64,000 bases of DNA from Sphingomonas phyllosphaerae (lineage in GTDB: Bacteria > Pseudomonadota > Alphaproteobacteria > Sphingomonadales > Sphingomonadaceae). Where the stretch lies: assembly GCF_029623345.1 (NCBI RefSeq), contig NZ_JAPYKH010000003.1, forward strand, positions 62,001 through 126,000. The letters are read 5' to 3'. The notes under the pieces were generated by a model, which saw only the letters and a program-made list of their open reading frames with translations, did no database searches and was not told where the DNA came from. Positions 8,255-15,923 of the stretch are shown here, one piece after another (position 1 is the first letter of the stretch; each line of letters begins with the position of its first letter). The position numbers and the translations under genes are program-made.

Positions 8255-9189
8255 TGCTCAGCCGCACCGCCGCCTCGCTCTACTGGCTCGGCCGCTACGT
8301 CGAGCGCGCCGACTTCATCGCGCGGCTCGTCGAGGCGACGCTGCGGCTCGACGTGCTCTCCACCCGCCCCGCGGGCGAGGACGCGTGGCGCTCGGCGCTG
8401 GCGGTGACCGAGACCGAGCCCGCTTTCGTCGCCGTCGGGGGTGAGCTGACGCGCGAGGAGGTGGCGCGCTTCCTGCTCGCCGATCCCGGTCACCCCGGCT
8501 CGATCCTGCGCTGCGTCGGCATGGCGCGCGACAACGCCCGGGCGGTGCGCACCGCGCTCAGCCGCGAGGCGTGGCAGGCGATCAACGGTGCCTGGCTGCT
8601 GTTCGACCAGCGCGTCGCGCGGCTCGACCCCGCGACGACGCTGGCGCTGGTCGACTCGGTCAAGGCGGAGACGCGCGGCTTCGAGGGGGCGGTGCATCGT
8701 ATGCTGCGCAACCAGACGACCCTGTTTATCCGGCTCGGCCAGGCGGTGGAGCGGACCGACAACACCGCGCGGCTGCTCGATGTCAAATACCACCTGCTGC
8801 TGCCCGCGGGCGAGCCGGTCGGCGGCACGGTCGACCGTGACCAATGGACCACGATCCTTCAGACCGTCTCGGCGGTGACCGCGTACCGCTGGCTCTACAG
8901 CGACGGGCTCGCGCCGGCGAACGTCATCGACCTGCTGCTCAGCCGCGGCGAGCTGCCGCGCAGCGTCGCCGCCGCGACCGAGGAGACCGTCACCGCGCTC
9001 ACCGGCCTGGCGCGCTCGAGCGGAACCCAGGGGGAGGCGGACCGGATGGCCCGCACGCGCTCGGCGCGGATCGCGCGCACGCGCACCAGCGACGTGATCA
9101 GCGCCGGGCTGCACCAGCACCTCCAGGCCGTGATCACCGAGAACGCGCACCTGCACGTCGCGATCGGCCGGCAGTTCAAGTTCGCCTGA
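8254..9189 (+). CDS. Alpha-E domain-containing protein
   Basis: A 311-residue, largely helical protein of the alpha-E family (DUF403), found almost only beside circularly permuted ATP-grasp proteins. The hallmark N-terminus MLSRTAASLYWLGRYVERAD is present, as are the conserved helices LRCVGMARDNARAVRTALSR (about 85-105) and RNQTTLFIRLGQAVERTDNTA (about 151-171). The family has no established enzymatic activity; a partner or scaffold for the ATP-grasp ligase is the usual inference. The ATG overlaps the ligase stop by four bases, and its own stop overlaps the next ATG in the same way. Confidence 0.9.
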   Translation: MLSRTAASLYWLGRYVERADFIARLVEATLRLDVLSTRPAGEDAWRSALAVTETEPAFVAVGGELTREEVARFLLADPGHPGSILRCVGMARDNARAVRTALSREAWQAINGAWLLFDQRVARLDPATTLALVDSVKAETRGFEGAVHRMLRNQTTLFIRLGQAVERTDNTARLLDVKYHLLLPAGEPVGGTVDRDQWTTILQTVSAVTAYRWLYSDGLAPANVIDLLLSRGELPRSVAAATEETVTALTGLARSSGTQGEADRMARTRSARIARTRTSDVISAGLHQHLQAVITENAHLHVAIGRQFKFA

Positions 9190-9989
9190 TGCGCCTCTCG
9201 ATCGAGCATCGTACGAGCTATCGCTTCACCGCCCCGCAAGCGCGGGTCGTCCAGCTGCTGCGCATGACGCCGCGCAACAGCCACGACCAGACCGTCGCCG
9301 AGTGGCACATCTCGGTCGACTGCGACGCGCGGCTGCGCGAGCATCGCGACGGCTTCGGCAATCGGACCACGATGCTCTACGCCGAGGGGCCGCTCGACGG
9401 CATTGAGATCGCGGTGGCGGGCGAGGTGGTGACGAGCAGCTCGCGCGGCGTGCTCCACGGCACCTTCGAGCCGCTCCCGCCCGCGCTGTACCTGCGCGCG
9501 ACCCCGACGACCGTAGCCGACGCGGCGATCGAGGATTTCGCGCGATCCGCGGTCGGCGGCGCCGCGCCGATCCCGGCGCTGCACGCGCTCAACCGCGCGC
9601 TGCACGAGCGGTTCACGGTCTCGTCCGAGCGTCCCGATCCCGGCCTCACCGCGACCGACGCCTTCGCGCGCGCGAGCGCGACGCCGCGCGACCTGGCGCA
9701 GCTGTTCGTCGCGGCGGCGCGCGCGCTGGCGGTGCCGGCGCGCTACGTCACCGGCTATTGCGACCTGCAGGACGGCCGCCGCGTCACGCCGCACGGATGG
9801 GCCGAGGCCTGGGTCGACGATCTCGGCTGGATCGGTTTCGATCCGACGCTGGGCGAGTCGCCCGAGGAGCATCATGTCCGGGTCGCGGTCGCGCTCGATG
9901 CGACCGGCTCGTCGCCGGTGGCGGGCTCGCGACTCGGCGAGGGGCGCGAGTGCCTCGAGGTCGAGGTGCAGGTCAGCGCGCAGGAATAA
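9189..9989 (+). CDS. Transglutaminase-like protein with lost catalytic cysteine
   Basis: A 266-residue protein with the transglutaminase N-terminal beta region (MRLSIEHRTSYRFTAPQA) and core fold typical of the third member of ATP-grasp/alpha-E operons. In active relatives the nucleophile is in a GxCRDxAHL segment. Here the aligned stretch is SATPRDLAQLF, so Pro166 replaces Cys and Gln replaces His in AHL. The later histidine (His202 in VTPHGWAEAWV) and aspartate (Asp218 in GFDPTLGES) remain. The fold is therefore kept but cysteine catalysis is not expected. A role as a binding subunit of the ligase complex is one possibility. The ATG overlaps the alpha-E stop. An intact paralogue lies 1.5 kb downstream. 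Confidence 0.85.
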   Translation: MRLSIEHRTSYRFTAPQARVVQLLRMTPRNSHDQTVAEWHISVDCDARLREHRDGFGNRTTMLYAEGPLDGIEIAVAGEVVTSSSRGVLHGTFEPLPPALYLRATPTTVADAAIEDFARSAVGGAAPIPALHALNRALHERFTVSSERPDPGLTATDAFARASATPRDLAQLFVAAARALAVPARYVTGYCDLQDGRRVTPHGWAEAWVDDLGWIGFDPTLGESPEEHHVRVAVALDATGSSPVAGSRLGEGRECLEVEVQVSAQE

Positions 9990-9998
9990 AGCGGTGGT

Positions 9999-10544
9999 TC
10001 ATCCCAGCGGCCAGCGCGCCACCGCCTCGTAGCGCGCGCCCGCGGCGGTGAGATGGCTCTCGCAGAGCAGCAGATGCTCGAGCCGGAAGTCGGGTGTGCT
10101 GAGCGCCGCATGCGCCTCGGTCCAGCGCGCCACCGCGGCCGGGTGGGCGCCGCGACGCGCCAGCCGCGCGAGCGTGATATGGGGCAGGTAGCGGCGCTGG
10201 TCGGGCGCTACCGCAGCGCGGTTCAGCACCTGATCGACCTTGCGGTGGAGCGCGGCCAGCGGCTCGGCGGGCACGATCCGCGCCCACAAGGTGTCCACCC
10301 GCCCGCGCTGGTCAAAGGCGCCGACGCCTTCGACCCGCACCGTCGGCACCGGCGCCATCACGCCGGCGAGCGCGGTGGCGATGTCCTCGGCCTGGGGGCG
10401 CGCGACCTCGCCGATAAAGCGCAGCGTGAGATGAAGCTGCTCGTCGTCCTGCCAGCGCACGCCCGCGACGCCCTCCTCCATCGTGGCGAGCAGCGCGGCG
10501 CGGATCGCCGGCGGAGGGCGCAAAGCGACGAACAGGCGGTGCAT
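9999..10544 (-). CDS. thpR: RNA 2',3'-cyclic phosphodiesterase (2'-5' RNA ligase family)
   Basis: A 181-residue member of the 2H phosphoesterase superfamily, which opens 2',3'-cyclic phosphates on RNA ends and can ligate 2'-5' in vitro. Both signature HxTx motifs are present: HLTLRFIG near residue 38 and HITLAR near 123. The start MHRLFVALRPP at 10544 is typical of ThpR and is preferred over upstream in-frame codons. It is cytoplasmic. It is convergent with the ATP-grasp/transglutaminase operon, with nine bases between the stops, and divergent from the Bax-inhibitor-1 gene. Confidence 0.88.
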   Translation of the reverse strand: MHRLFVALRPPPAIRAALLATMEEGVAGVRWQDDEQLHLTLRFIGEVARPQAEDIATALAGVMAPVPTVRVEGVGAFDQRGRVDTLWARIVPAEPLAALHRKVDQVLNRAAVAPDQRRYLPHITLARLARRGAHPAAVARWTEAHAALSTPDFRLEHLLLCESHLTAAGARYEAVARWPLG

Positions 10545-10666
10545 GAAATCTCTGTAACGAACGGTTGCTGTCGTCGGAATGGGGAGCACGTTCCTTGAAA
10601 AGGAAACAGGGCGCGGCGATATTCGTCCCAACCGGCATGAGTGCCGGGCGAAGGAGTTTTGAGACA

Positions 10667-11407
10667 ATGGCCAACTGGTCCGATCCCCGGCCCTCCGCCG
10701 CCGCGTTCGGCGGAACCGCTTCGGGCACCCGCGACGCGGCGTTCGACGCCGGGCTGCGGTCGTACATGCTGTCCGTGTACAATTACATGGCGTCGGGCGT
10801 GCTGCTCACCGGCATCGTCGCGCTGGCGTTCGCGCTGTCGGGCTATGCCCAGGCCGCGTTCCAGTCGCCGTTGCGCTGGGTGATCGCGCTGCTGCCGCTC
10901 GGTTTCGTCTTCGCGATGAGCTTCGGGCAGGGCAAATTCTCGACCCCGACGCTCAAAGCGATGTTCTGGGGCTTCGCGGTGGCGATGGGTCTGTCGCTCT
11001 CGTCGATCTTTTTCGTCTACTCGCCCGTCGCGATCGCGCAGGCGTTCGCAGCGACCGCGGCCGGCTTCGCCGCGTTGAGCCTCTACGGCTACACGACGAA
11101 GCGCGACCTTTCGGCGTTCGGCACGTTCCTGATCATCGGTCTGGTCGGCCTGATCGTTGCCAGCCTGATCAACCTGTTCGTGAACTCGGGCCCGCTCGGC
11201 CTGATGATCTCGCTCGTCGGCGTGCTGCTCTTCGCTGGCCTGACCGCCTATGACACGCAGCGTACGAAGAGCCTGTACTACCAGGTCGCGGGCTATGGCC
11301 CCGAGATGGTCGGCAAAGCGGTGGTGATGTCGGCGCTCAGCCTGTATCTCGATTTCATCAACATGTTCCTCTTCATCCTGCGGCTGTTCGGCGGCAATCG
11401 CGACTGA
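10667..11407 (+). CDS. Bax inhibitor-1/YccA family membrane protein
   Basis: A 246-residue integral membrane protein with about seven hydrophobic segments. It ends in the BI-1 family C-terminus (ALSLYLDFINMFLFILRLFG). The conserved acidic pair is represented by LTAYDTQ near 205 and the LYLDFINMF aspartate. Bacterial relatives (YccA, YbhL, BsYetJ) act as FtsH modulators or pH-dependent cation leak channels; which applies here is unknown. It has a soluble N-terminus rich in Ser, Ala and Gly. AAGGAG at 10651-10656 is the ribosome-binding site for the ATG at 10667. A strong terminator hairpin follows 35 bases after the stop. Confidence 0.9.
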   Translation: MANWSDPRPSAAAFGGTASGTRDAAFDAGLRSYMLSVYNYMASGVLLTGIVALAFALSGYAQAAFQSPLRWVIALLPLGFVFAMSFGQGKFSTPTLKAMFWGFAVAMGLSLSSIFFVYSPVAIAQAFAATAAGFAALSLYGYTTKRDLSAFGTFLIIGLVGLIVASLINLFVNSGPLGLMISLVGVLLFAGLTAYDTQRTKSLYYQVAGYGPEMVGKAVVMSALSLYLDFINMFLFILRLFGGNRD

Positions 11408-11442
11408 GCCGCGTAGCCGATCCGCGATCGGCAGCGTTACGA

Positions 11443-11480
11443 AGGGGCTCGGCGGGCGACCGCTGGGCCCCTCTTCTTGT
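11443..11480 (+). terminator. Rho-independent terminator after the BI-1 gene
   Basis: AGGGGC (11443-11448) pairs with GCCCCT (11467-11472). An inner CGGCGG/CCGCTG stem closes a GCGA tetraloop, with one-base bulges on each side, and the hairpin is followed by the pyrimidine tract CTTCTTGT. It lies between the BI-1 stop and the next gene on the same strand. Confidence 0.7.
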
Positions 11481-11512
11481 GGGTTCGCGGTCGCGGGCCG
11501 GAGACCCGTCCC

Positions 11513-12295
11513 ATGCGCCTCTCCATTCAAGTTCTACTCGATTACGGCTTTCCGGAGCCGGCCGACGTGTTGCTCCAGATCGAGGCCGCGGCGCTGCCGG
11601 CGCAACGGCTCGAGTCGCAGGCGCTGGTGATCGAGTCGAATCATCCCATCCGCGCGGTGGCAGGCGAGGAGGAGATCGGGCAACGCTGCTGGGCACGCGG
11701 CGAGGGTCGGCTCGTGGCGCGCTACGAGGCGGTGGTGGCGATCGACCGTGCCGCGCTCGACCTTGCCGCGCTATCCGCGACGCCGGTCACGTCGCTGCCC
11801 GCCGCGACGATCCCCTACCTGCTGCCGAGCCGCTACTGCGAGTCGAACCGTTTCGAGCATCTCGTCCGTCGCCGCTTCGCAGGGCTGAGCGGCGGCGCGC
11901 TGGCACTCGCGCTCGCCGACTTCGTGCGTGGGCACCTACGCTACGACGGCAACGATACTGACTCTCGCACCTCGGCGATGGAGACCTTCGCGGCCGGGCG
12001 GGGGGTCTGCCGCGACTATGCGCACCTGCTCGTCGCACTCGCGCGCGCGGCCGAGATCCCGGCGCGCTGCGTCGCGGTCTACGCGCCCGGCGTCGATCCC
12101 CCCGACTTTCACGCCGTCGCCGAACTGTGGCTCGATGGCAGCTGGCACCTGGTCGATGCCACCGGCATGGCGCGCGCCGACGAGATGGCAATGGTGACCG
12201 TCGGCCGCGACGCTACCGACATCGCCTTCATGACCGTGTTCGGCACCGCCAACCTGTGGACGCAGACCGTGCGCGTCGAGCGGCTGGCGGATTGA
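11513..12295 (+). CDS. Transglutaminase family protein (intact catalytic triad)
   Basis: A 260-residue transglutaminase-like cysteine protease-fold protein of the bacterial N-domain plus core type. The triad is complete: Cys166 in GRGVCRDYAHLL, His200 in PDFHAVAELW and Asp215 in HLVDATGMA. The N-terminal domain begins MRLSIQVLLDYGFPEP. Family members act as peptidases or amidases on peptide-like amide bonds, or as acyltransferases. It is the same size and architecture as the Cys-less paralogue at 9189-9989, so the active enzyme of the ATP-grasp/alpha-E system may be this one. The ATG at 11513 is used because the N-domain begins exactly there. Confidence 0.88.
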   Translation: MRLSIQVLLDYGFPEPADVLLQIEAAALPAQRLESQALVIESNHPIRAVAGEEEIGQRCWARGEGRLVARYEAVVAIDRAALDLAALSATPVTSLPAATIPYLLPSRYCESNRFEHLVRRRFAGLSGGALALALADFVRGHLRYDGNDTDSRTSAMETFAAGRGVCRDYAHLLVALARAAEIPARCVAVYAPGVDPPDFHAVAELWLDGSWHLVDATGMARADEMAMVTVGRDATDIAFMTVFGTANLWTQTVRVERLAD

Positions 12296-12302
12296 TCGCG
12301 CA

Positions 12303-12328
12303 GGAACGCGCACCGTAGGCGCGGCGTT
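12303..12328 (+). promoter_or_regulatory. EcfG-type general stress promoter motif (GGAAC-N17-CGTT)
   Basis: GGAAC at 12303-12307 and CGTT at 12325-12328 are separated by 17 bases. This matches the alphaproteobacterial EcfG (general stress sigma) consensus GGAAC-N16/17-CGTT. The -10 element ends 39 bases before the ATG of the small acidic protein, an ordinary promoter-to-start distance. It is predicted from motif and position only. Confidence 0.65.
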
Positions 12329-12367
12329 GGGCGTGTCAGACTGTTGCCCGGATCACAGGAGAGAGAC

Positions 12368-12661
12368 ATGACCGACCAGAGCCCGATCGACGACCGCGCG
12401 CTCGACAGCCTCTCGGTGGCGCCCGAAGCTGGTAACGCGGGCGGATCGAAGGACCCGCGCCAGGATGCCGGGCAGGATCGCTCGATCGAGAAGCGGCTGC
12501 AAAAGCACCCTGAGAGTGCCGACGCGAAGGTCGATCAGGGGTTGGACGAGTCGATGGACGCCTCTGACCCGGTCTCGGCAACCCAACCCGGCCGCAACGA
12601 TCCCGCGCCCTCGTCGGGCTATGACGAGGCGGAGGAAGCGGAGCGTCAGCGCGACGCTTGA
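12368..12661 (+). CDS. Small acidic hydrophilic protein, probably stress-induced
   Basis: A 97-residue protein with no recognisable domain. It is strongly hydrophilic, rich in Asp, Glu, Ser, Ala, Pro, Gln and Arg, has almost no aromatic residues and no cysteine, and is probably intrinsically disordered. A short basic stretch (SIEKRLQKHPES, about 38-49) interrupts the acidic chain. CAGGAGAGAGAC just before the ATG is a good ribosome-binding site. The EcfG-type motif 39 bases upstream suggests induction by the general stress response, like other small hydrophilic proteins in alphaproteobacterial stress regulons. The function is unknown. Confidence 0.7.
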   Translation: MTDQSPIDDRALDSLSVAPEAGNAGGSKDPRQDAGQDRSIEKRLQKHPESADAKVDQGLDESMDASDPVSATQPGRNDPAPSSGYDEAEEAERQRDA

Positions 12662-13058
12662 GAAAGTAACGGGCGCGACGTAGCGTTCGCCGCCCGCGCG
12701 TAAATCGTTGTCGGTCCGGCTCACGCCGGGGCCCGGGTGGGAGGCTGTCGCGGGAAGCGCGTCGCCTCCCACTCAGCGTGTTGTTTTCACGAAGCGACAT
12801 TCGTGCGCACCTGGCGACATGTGCCTTTCTGGACCGACCCGCCACTTCGGGTAACCACGTTCTCTGATCGAATGTTGCTCGAAAGCCGCGCCCCTCGCGT
12901 CTTTTCCGCCATGATACAACCGCTGGTCGCATCCATGTTGCGGTGCGGTACAGATCGTGATGGATTGATGACAATCGGAAGGCACGCGCGTTAAGGGCTG
13001 CGTTAACCCTTTTCACGCATGATCCTCCCGGTTGAAACGCTGGGGCGGGGTACGGATC
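12662..13058. other. Intergenic region with terminator, otherwise no gene seen
   Basis: This is 397 bases without a convincing gene. The one 85-codon frame (12737-12994) has Cys/Arg/Trp-rich composition unlike its neighbours and overlaps the terminator hairpin. AT content rises between about 12780 and 13020, which would suit the promoter of the gene at 13059. I see no clear consensus boxes. Confidence 0.5.
12737..12788 (+). terminator. Putative terminator downstream of the stress gene
   Basis: GTGGGAGGC (12737-12745) pairs perfectly with GCCTCCCAC (12764-12772). A CGCG/CGCG inner pairing lies in the 18-base loop, and the T-rich stretch TTGTTTT follows at about 12780-12786. It is 75 bases after the stop of the small acidic protein. 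The gap between hairpin and T tract makes it weaker than the 11443 example. Confidence 0.5.
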
Positions 13059-13610
13059 ATGGGTGCCAGAAGAAAGCCGGCCGAGGGCTCGATGACATTG
13101 GCCGAGATGAAGGAATTCGCGGGCTTCGCGGCGGCGACGCAGCGCTACGTGCGGCGCAGCCTCGACGTCGGCCTCGACCGCGACGATGCCATGACTCGCT
13201 GGTCGCGCGACGTGGTCGAGGCGGCGAGCATCCGCGCCCAGGCACACCACTACCGCCGACTGCCCGCGATCCGCGCGCTGGTGCCCGACGACAGCGGGCT
13301 CGAGGCGGCGGAGCAGTTGCTCGCGCCGCTGGTCACGCTCTCCGCCTTCGATCTCGGGCAGGGACGGATCACCACCTTCTCGGCCTATCGCTTCCTCTAC
13401 GAGCGGCTGGTCGGTGCGCAGGTGCGGCCGTGGCTGCCCTCTGCCTTCTGCGCGGCGGCCGCGATGCCGCACCTCCATCCCGAGCTGCGCCGCGCGCTGC
13501 TTCAGTCGATCAGCGAGGCGGCGGCGACCGCCTCGGGCTGGTCGTCGCGGCAGCCCGCTTTCTTCCCGGCCTGGGTCGAGAAGGTCGACGTCACCGCGCT
13601 GCCCAACTGA
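13059..13610 (+). CDS. Hypothetical protein, helical
   Basis: A 183-residue protein with no domain I recognise. It is Ala/Arg-rich and predicted largely alpha-helical, with no signal peptide or membrane segment. Features worth noting are the TLAEMKEFAGFAAATQRYVRR segment near 13-33 and a central ITTFSAYRFLYERLVGAQVR segment. The start could be the ATG at 13059, after a GGGGCGGGG stretch, or the ATG at 13092 (MTLAEMKEF). It converges tail-to-tail with the barstar-like gene, with six bases between the stops. Codon use matches the neighbours, so it is a real resident gene. Confidence 0.65.
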   Translation: MGARRKPAEGSMTLAEMKEFAGFAAATQRYVRRSLDVGLDRDDAMTRWSRDVVEAASIRAQAHHYRRLPAIRALVPDDSGLEAAEQLLAPLVTLSAFDLGQGRITTFSAYRFLYERLVGAQVRPWLPSAFCAAAAMPHLHPELRRALLQSISEAAATASGWSSRQPAFFPAWVEKVDVTALPN

Positions 13611-13616
13611 GCCCTG

Positions 13617-13952
13617 CTAACGCCGTGGTCGCGTCGGGGGGCGCGATCGCGGCGGGACGGGCGTGAGGCGCAGCTCGACCGGCGCACCCAAGGCAGCGCC
13701 CGCGTCGGCGAACACCGCGCGCACGCGGGTCAGATATGCTACGAGCGCCGCCGGGCAACGCGCCGCGCCGACCAGTTCCACGACCAGGGGCGGGCGCACG
13801 CGATGGAGCCCCGCCACCAACGAGTCGTACAGTGCGTCGAGGCTGTCACCGTGCCACTCGGGTGCGCCGAGCGCATCGAGCAGCAGGCGCCACATCGCTT
13901 CTCGCGAGTCCCATTTGCGCGCATAAAGGCGCAGCGTGAGGGATTGCTTCAT
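13617..13952 (-). CDS. Barstar family protein (barnase-inhibitor-like)
   Basis: A 111-residue protein resembling barstar (ribonuclease inhibitor) proteins. The family signature is the helix following the first strand, here PEWHGDSLDALYDSLVAG (about 31-48); GxSLDALyDxL matches it. The first strand is LTLRLYARKW. The C-terminus is a Pro/Arg-rich tail (PPRSRPPTRPRR) longer than in classical 90-residue barstar. No barnase-like ribonuclease is in the window, so it may inhibit an unlinked RNase or be a housekeeping relative, as are many proteobacterial barstar-like genes. Confidence 0.75.
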   Translation of the reverse strand: MKQSLTLRLYARKWDSREAMWRLLLDALGAPEWHGDSLDALYDSLVAGLHRVRPPLVVELVGAARCPAALVAYLTRVRAVFADAGAALGAPVELRLTPVPPRSRPPTRPRR

Positions 13953-14040
13953 GCGCCTGCCATCGGGCGTGCAGAGCGATCACAACCGACGCGCCGATCG
14001 ATAGACGACCTCGACCCACTCCGATCGCGGAATCCCCGCT

Positions 14041-14742
14041 CTACCGACACGCGCGCCAGCCCGTCGCACCGCGCGCGGCCTGATCAAGGTGGAGGTGATC
14101 ACGATGCGCCGCGTTATAATCGGGTGAGAGCACCGTTGCGAACACGCGACAGGCGCCGTCGCGTACGTCGCGCAGGAAGGCCGCTTTGGCATCGCCGCCA
14201 CGCCAGTCGCGCAGAACGCTGACGCGCGTGCCGTCGTCGAGTCGAAAGCCGGCGACGTCGAGCGCGTTGGCGGTGGCATGCTCGCTCCAGCCGCCGCTGC
14301 TGCGACCGTACATGCGACGGCACGAGTAGCTGCCGAGGTGCTCGATCCGGCTGACGCGCGCGCCGAAGTGACGTTGTGCGGCGGGCGCGACCACGTCCCA
14401 TTCCCACATCGCCAGCGCCGCGGCGACCGGGCAGGCGACGGCGACGCTTTCGGGGGTCAGCGCGATCCGCCGCGCGCCACCGCGCTCGAGGCGCACCGCC
14501 GAGTCATAGCCGCACTGCGACTCGGCCGGCCGCCGTGTCGATACGGTGGCGTACCGCACGCCCGCCAGGTCGAGCAGCGCGGCGCAGCGCGCCGGCTCGC
14601 CGTCGAGCGCGGCGAGCTTGCGACCGGTGAACAGGCCGATCGGCTGGCCGAGGTCGAGCGGTGCCCAGGGCAGGTCCTGCGGGCGCCCGCGCAGGTAGCT
14701 CCACGCCATCAGCCCCGCCGCTGCGAGCAGCACCAGCACCAC
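14041..14742 (-). CDS. Extensin-family protein (D-Ala-D-Ala-carboxypeptidase-like fold)
   Basis: A membrane-anchored protein with an N-terminal hydrophobic segment and a C-terminal extensin-like domain. That domain is a predicted zinc peptidase fold of the peptidoglycan DD-carboxypeptidase superfamily, common in alphaproteobacteria. Diagnostic pieces are PIGLFTGRKLAAL, the disulfide-forming cysteines in CAALL and QCGY, SYSCRRMYGRS, the histidine motif WSEHATANALDVAGF and the C-terminal HRDHLHLD. It probably acts on the cell wall in the periplasm. The start is uncertain: the GTG at 14742 sits at the membrane segment, while an in-frame GTG at 14892 would overlap the NUDIX gene by 100 bases. It is cotranscribed with the upstream NUDIX gene. 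Confidence 0.8.
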   Translation of the reverse strand: MVLVLLAAAGLMAWSYLRGRPQDLPWAPLDLGQPIGLFTGRKLAALDGEPARCAALLDLAGVRYATVSTRRPAESQCGYDSAVRLERGGARRIALTPESVAVACPVAAALAMWEWDVVAPAAQRHFGARVSRIEHLGSYSCRRMYGRSSGGWSEHATANALDVAGFRLDDGTRVSVLRDWRGGDAKAAFLRDVRDGACRVFATVLSPDYNAAHRDHLHLDQAARGATGWRACR

Positions 14743-14792
14743 CGCCGTCGCGAGCGCGCGGCGCGTCCCGCGAAGCAGGCGCGCGCCCGCGG

Positions 14793-15563
14793 TCAGCCGC
14801 GTCGCGCGGCTGCCACCGGCTCGGCGGTGATCGGATAGCCGAGATCGTCGGGGATGCAGAGGTAATCGACTCCGTCGCGCGGCTCGATCCACGGCGTGAT
14901 CCGCCGCACCGGCGTGGCGCGCGCGTGCGCCACCGCTTCGTCATAGCTGGCAAACTGCGCCAGCCGCTCGAGGTTGCGGCGGGTCGGGAAGATCAGCGTG
15001 CGCTCGCCGCGAGCGGCCGCGTCGAGCGTCTCGCGCGCGCCGGCCCAGTCGAGCCGCACGTTCTCGGTCGAGTCGACGCTGGCGGGGGGAGCGTCGACCG
15101 GCAGGCGCGCCAGATAGAAGAGCGCGTCGAACATGCGCGCGTGGCGCTCGCGCGGACGCCAGTGTGCGAACGGCACCAGCTGATCGAGGTCGAGCGCGGT
15201 GCCGTCCAGCGTCTCGCCTAGTGTCGCGCCATGGCGAAGGGCGGAGCGGATCGCGTCGACGCCCGGCGGCGCCGCCACGCCGATCGCGACGCCGGTCTCC
15301 TCGATCGTCTCGCGGATCGCAGCGATGCGCGCGGCGGCGTCGACCGGGGCGATCGGCCCGAGCATCTCGGCGAGTGCCACGTCGCCGGGATCGACCCGCC
15401 CGCCGGGGAAGACGGTGGCGCCGGGAGCGAAGGCGAGCCGCGGTGAGCGCTCGACCAGCAGCAGCTCGGGCGGCAAGCCCGCGCGGTCGCGGAACACGAT
15501 CAGCGTCGCGGCGGGGATCGCCCGTGGCAGCGTCGCGGCATCGTTCGGATCGGTCATGCGCAT
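14793..15563 (-). CDS. NUDIX hydrolase (NUDT19-like)
   Basis: A 256-residue NUDIX-fold hydrolase. After the first strand (AATLIVFRD), the stretch FPGGRVDPGD is followed further on by AAIRETIEETGV. This is the REUxEExGU half of the Nudix box, with the larger insertion seen in NUDT7/NUDT19-like CoA-diphosphatase relatives. It is cytoplasmic. The substrate is not readable; a nucleoside diphosphate linked to CoA or another moiety is the family expectation. Adjacent ATGs at 15563 and 15557 are both plausible starts. The next gene on the strand is the extensin-like gene. Confidence 0.85.
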   Translation of the reverse strand: MRMTDPNDAATLPRAIPAATLIVFRDRAGLPPELLLVERSPRLAFAPGATVFPGGRVDPGDVALAEMLGPIAPVDAAARIAAIRETIEETGVAIGVAAPPGVDAIRSALRHGATLGETLDGTALDLDQLVPFAHWRPRERHARMFDALFYLARLPVDAPPASVDSTENVRLDWAGARETLDAAARGERTLIFPTRRNLERLAQFASYDEAVAHARATPVRRITPWIEPRDGVDYLCIPDDLGYPITAEPVAAARRG

Positions 15564-15610
15564 CGCCGCGAGTTCGCTTCAGCGGCGGAGCAGGGGAGCG
15601 ATCGGGCGGG

Positions 15611-15686
15611 TGGTGGAGCTGAGGGGAATCGAACCCCTGACCTCTGCAGTGCGATTGCAGCGCTCTCCCATCTGAGCTACAGCCCC
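15611..15686 (-). tRNA. tRNA-Ala (anticodon CGC)
   Basis: This is a complete 76-base cloverleaf including an encoded CCA. The acceptor pairs GGGGCTG with CAGCTCC, the D arm is GCTC...GAGC, and the anticodon stem CTGCA/TGCAG encloses loop ATCGCAC. The anticodon CGC reads GCG. The T arm is AGGGG-TTCGATT-CCCCT and the discriminator is A. Confidence 0.97.
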
Positions 15687-15836
15687 GCCCGCTTCCCTGG
15701 CATCGCCGGGGAGCGCCGCCCTTAGCCGGCGTGTTCGGGGGGCGCAACACGAAATTGTCGATGCCTCAGAAATCCTGTCGCGCGGGCGAACCGTTGGCCG
15801 TCTGCGACGAGAAGCTGTTGCGCCGGCGCAACGATA

Positions 15837-15861
15837 GGAACGATCGGCCCGGTTGATCCTT
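15837..15861 (+). promoter_or_regulatory. Possible EcfG-like promoter (imperfect)
   Basis: GGAAC at 15837-15841 is followed after 16 bases by CCTT (15858-15861), one mismatch from the CGTT consensus. It is 62 bases before the ATG of the Tyr/Gly/Arg-rich DUF2171 gene. This is weaker than the 12303 motif. Confidence 0.3.
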
Positions 15862-15923
15862 GTCAGTTTGCTCGCTCGCGACGACGCAAGGCGCCGCGCG
15901 ACGTGTCACGCAGGAGAACCATT

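Noticed and set aside
12737..12994. 85-codon frame in the 12.7-13.0 kb gap
   Set aside because: Its composition (Cys, Trp, Met, His) and codon use differ from resident genes, it overlaps the terminator hairpin and has no ribosome-binding site.
12993..13016. AAGGG...CCCTT hairpin before the gene at 13059
   Set aside because: The stem is only about five pairs with no T tract in a useful position; it is too weak to call a terminator or riboswitch.
14793..14892. Longer GTG start for the extensin-family gene at 14892
   Set aside because: It would overlap the NUDIX gene by 100 bases and add an Arg-rich segment that is just the NUDIX C-terminus in another frame. It is kept only as an alternative.
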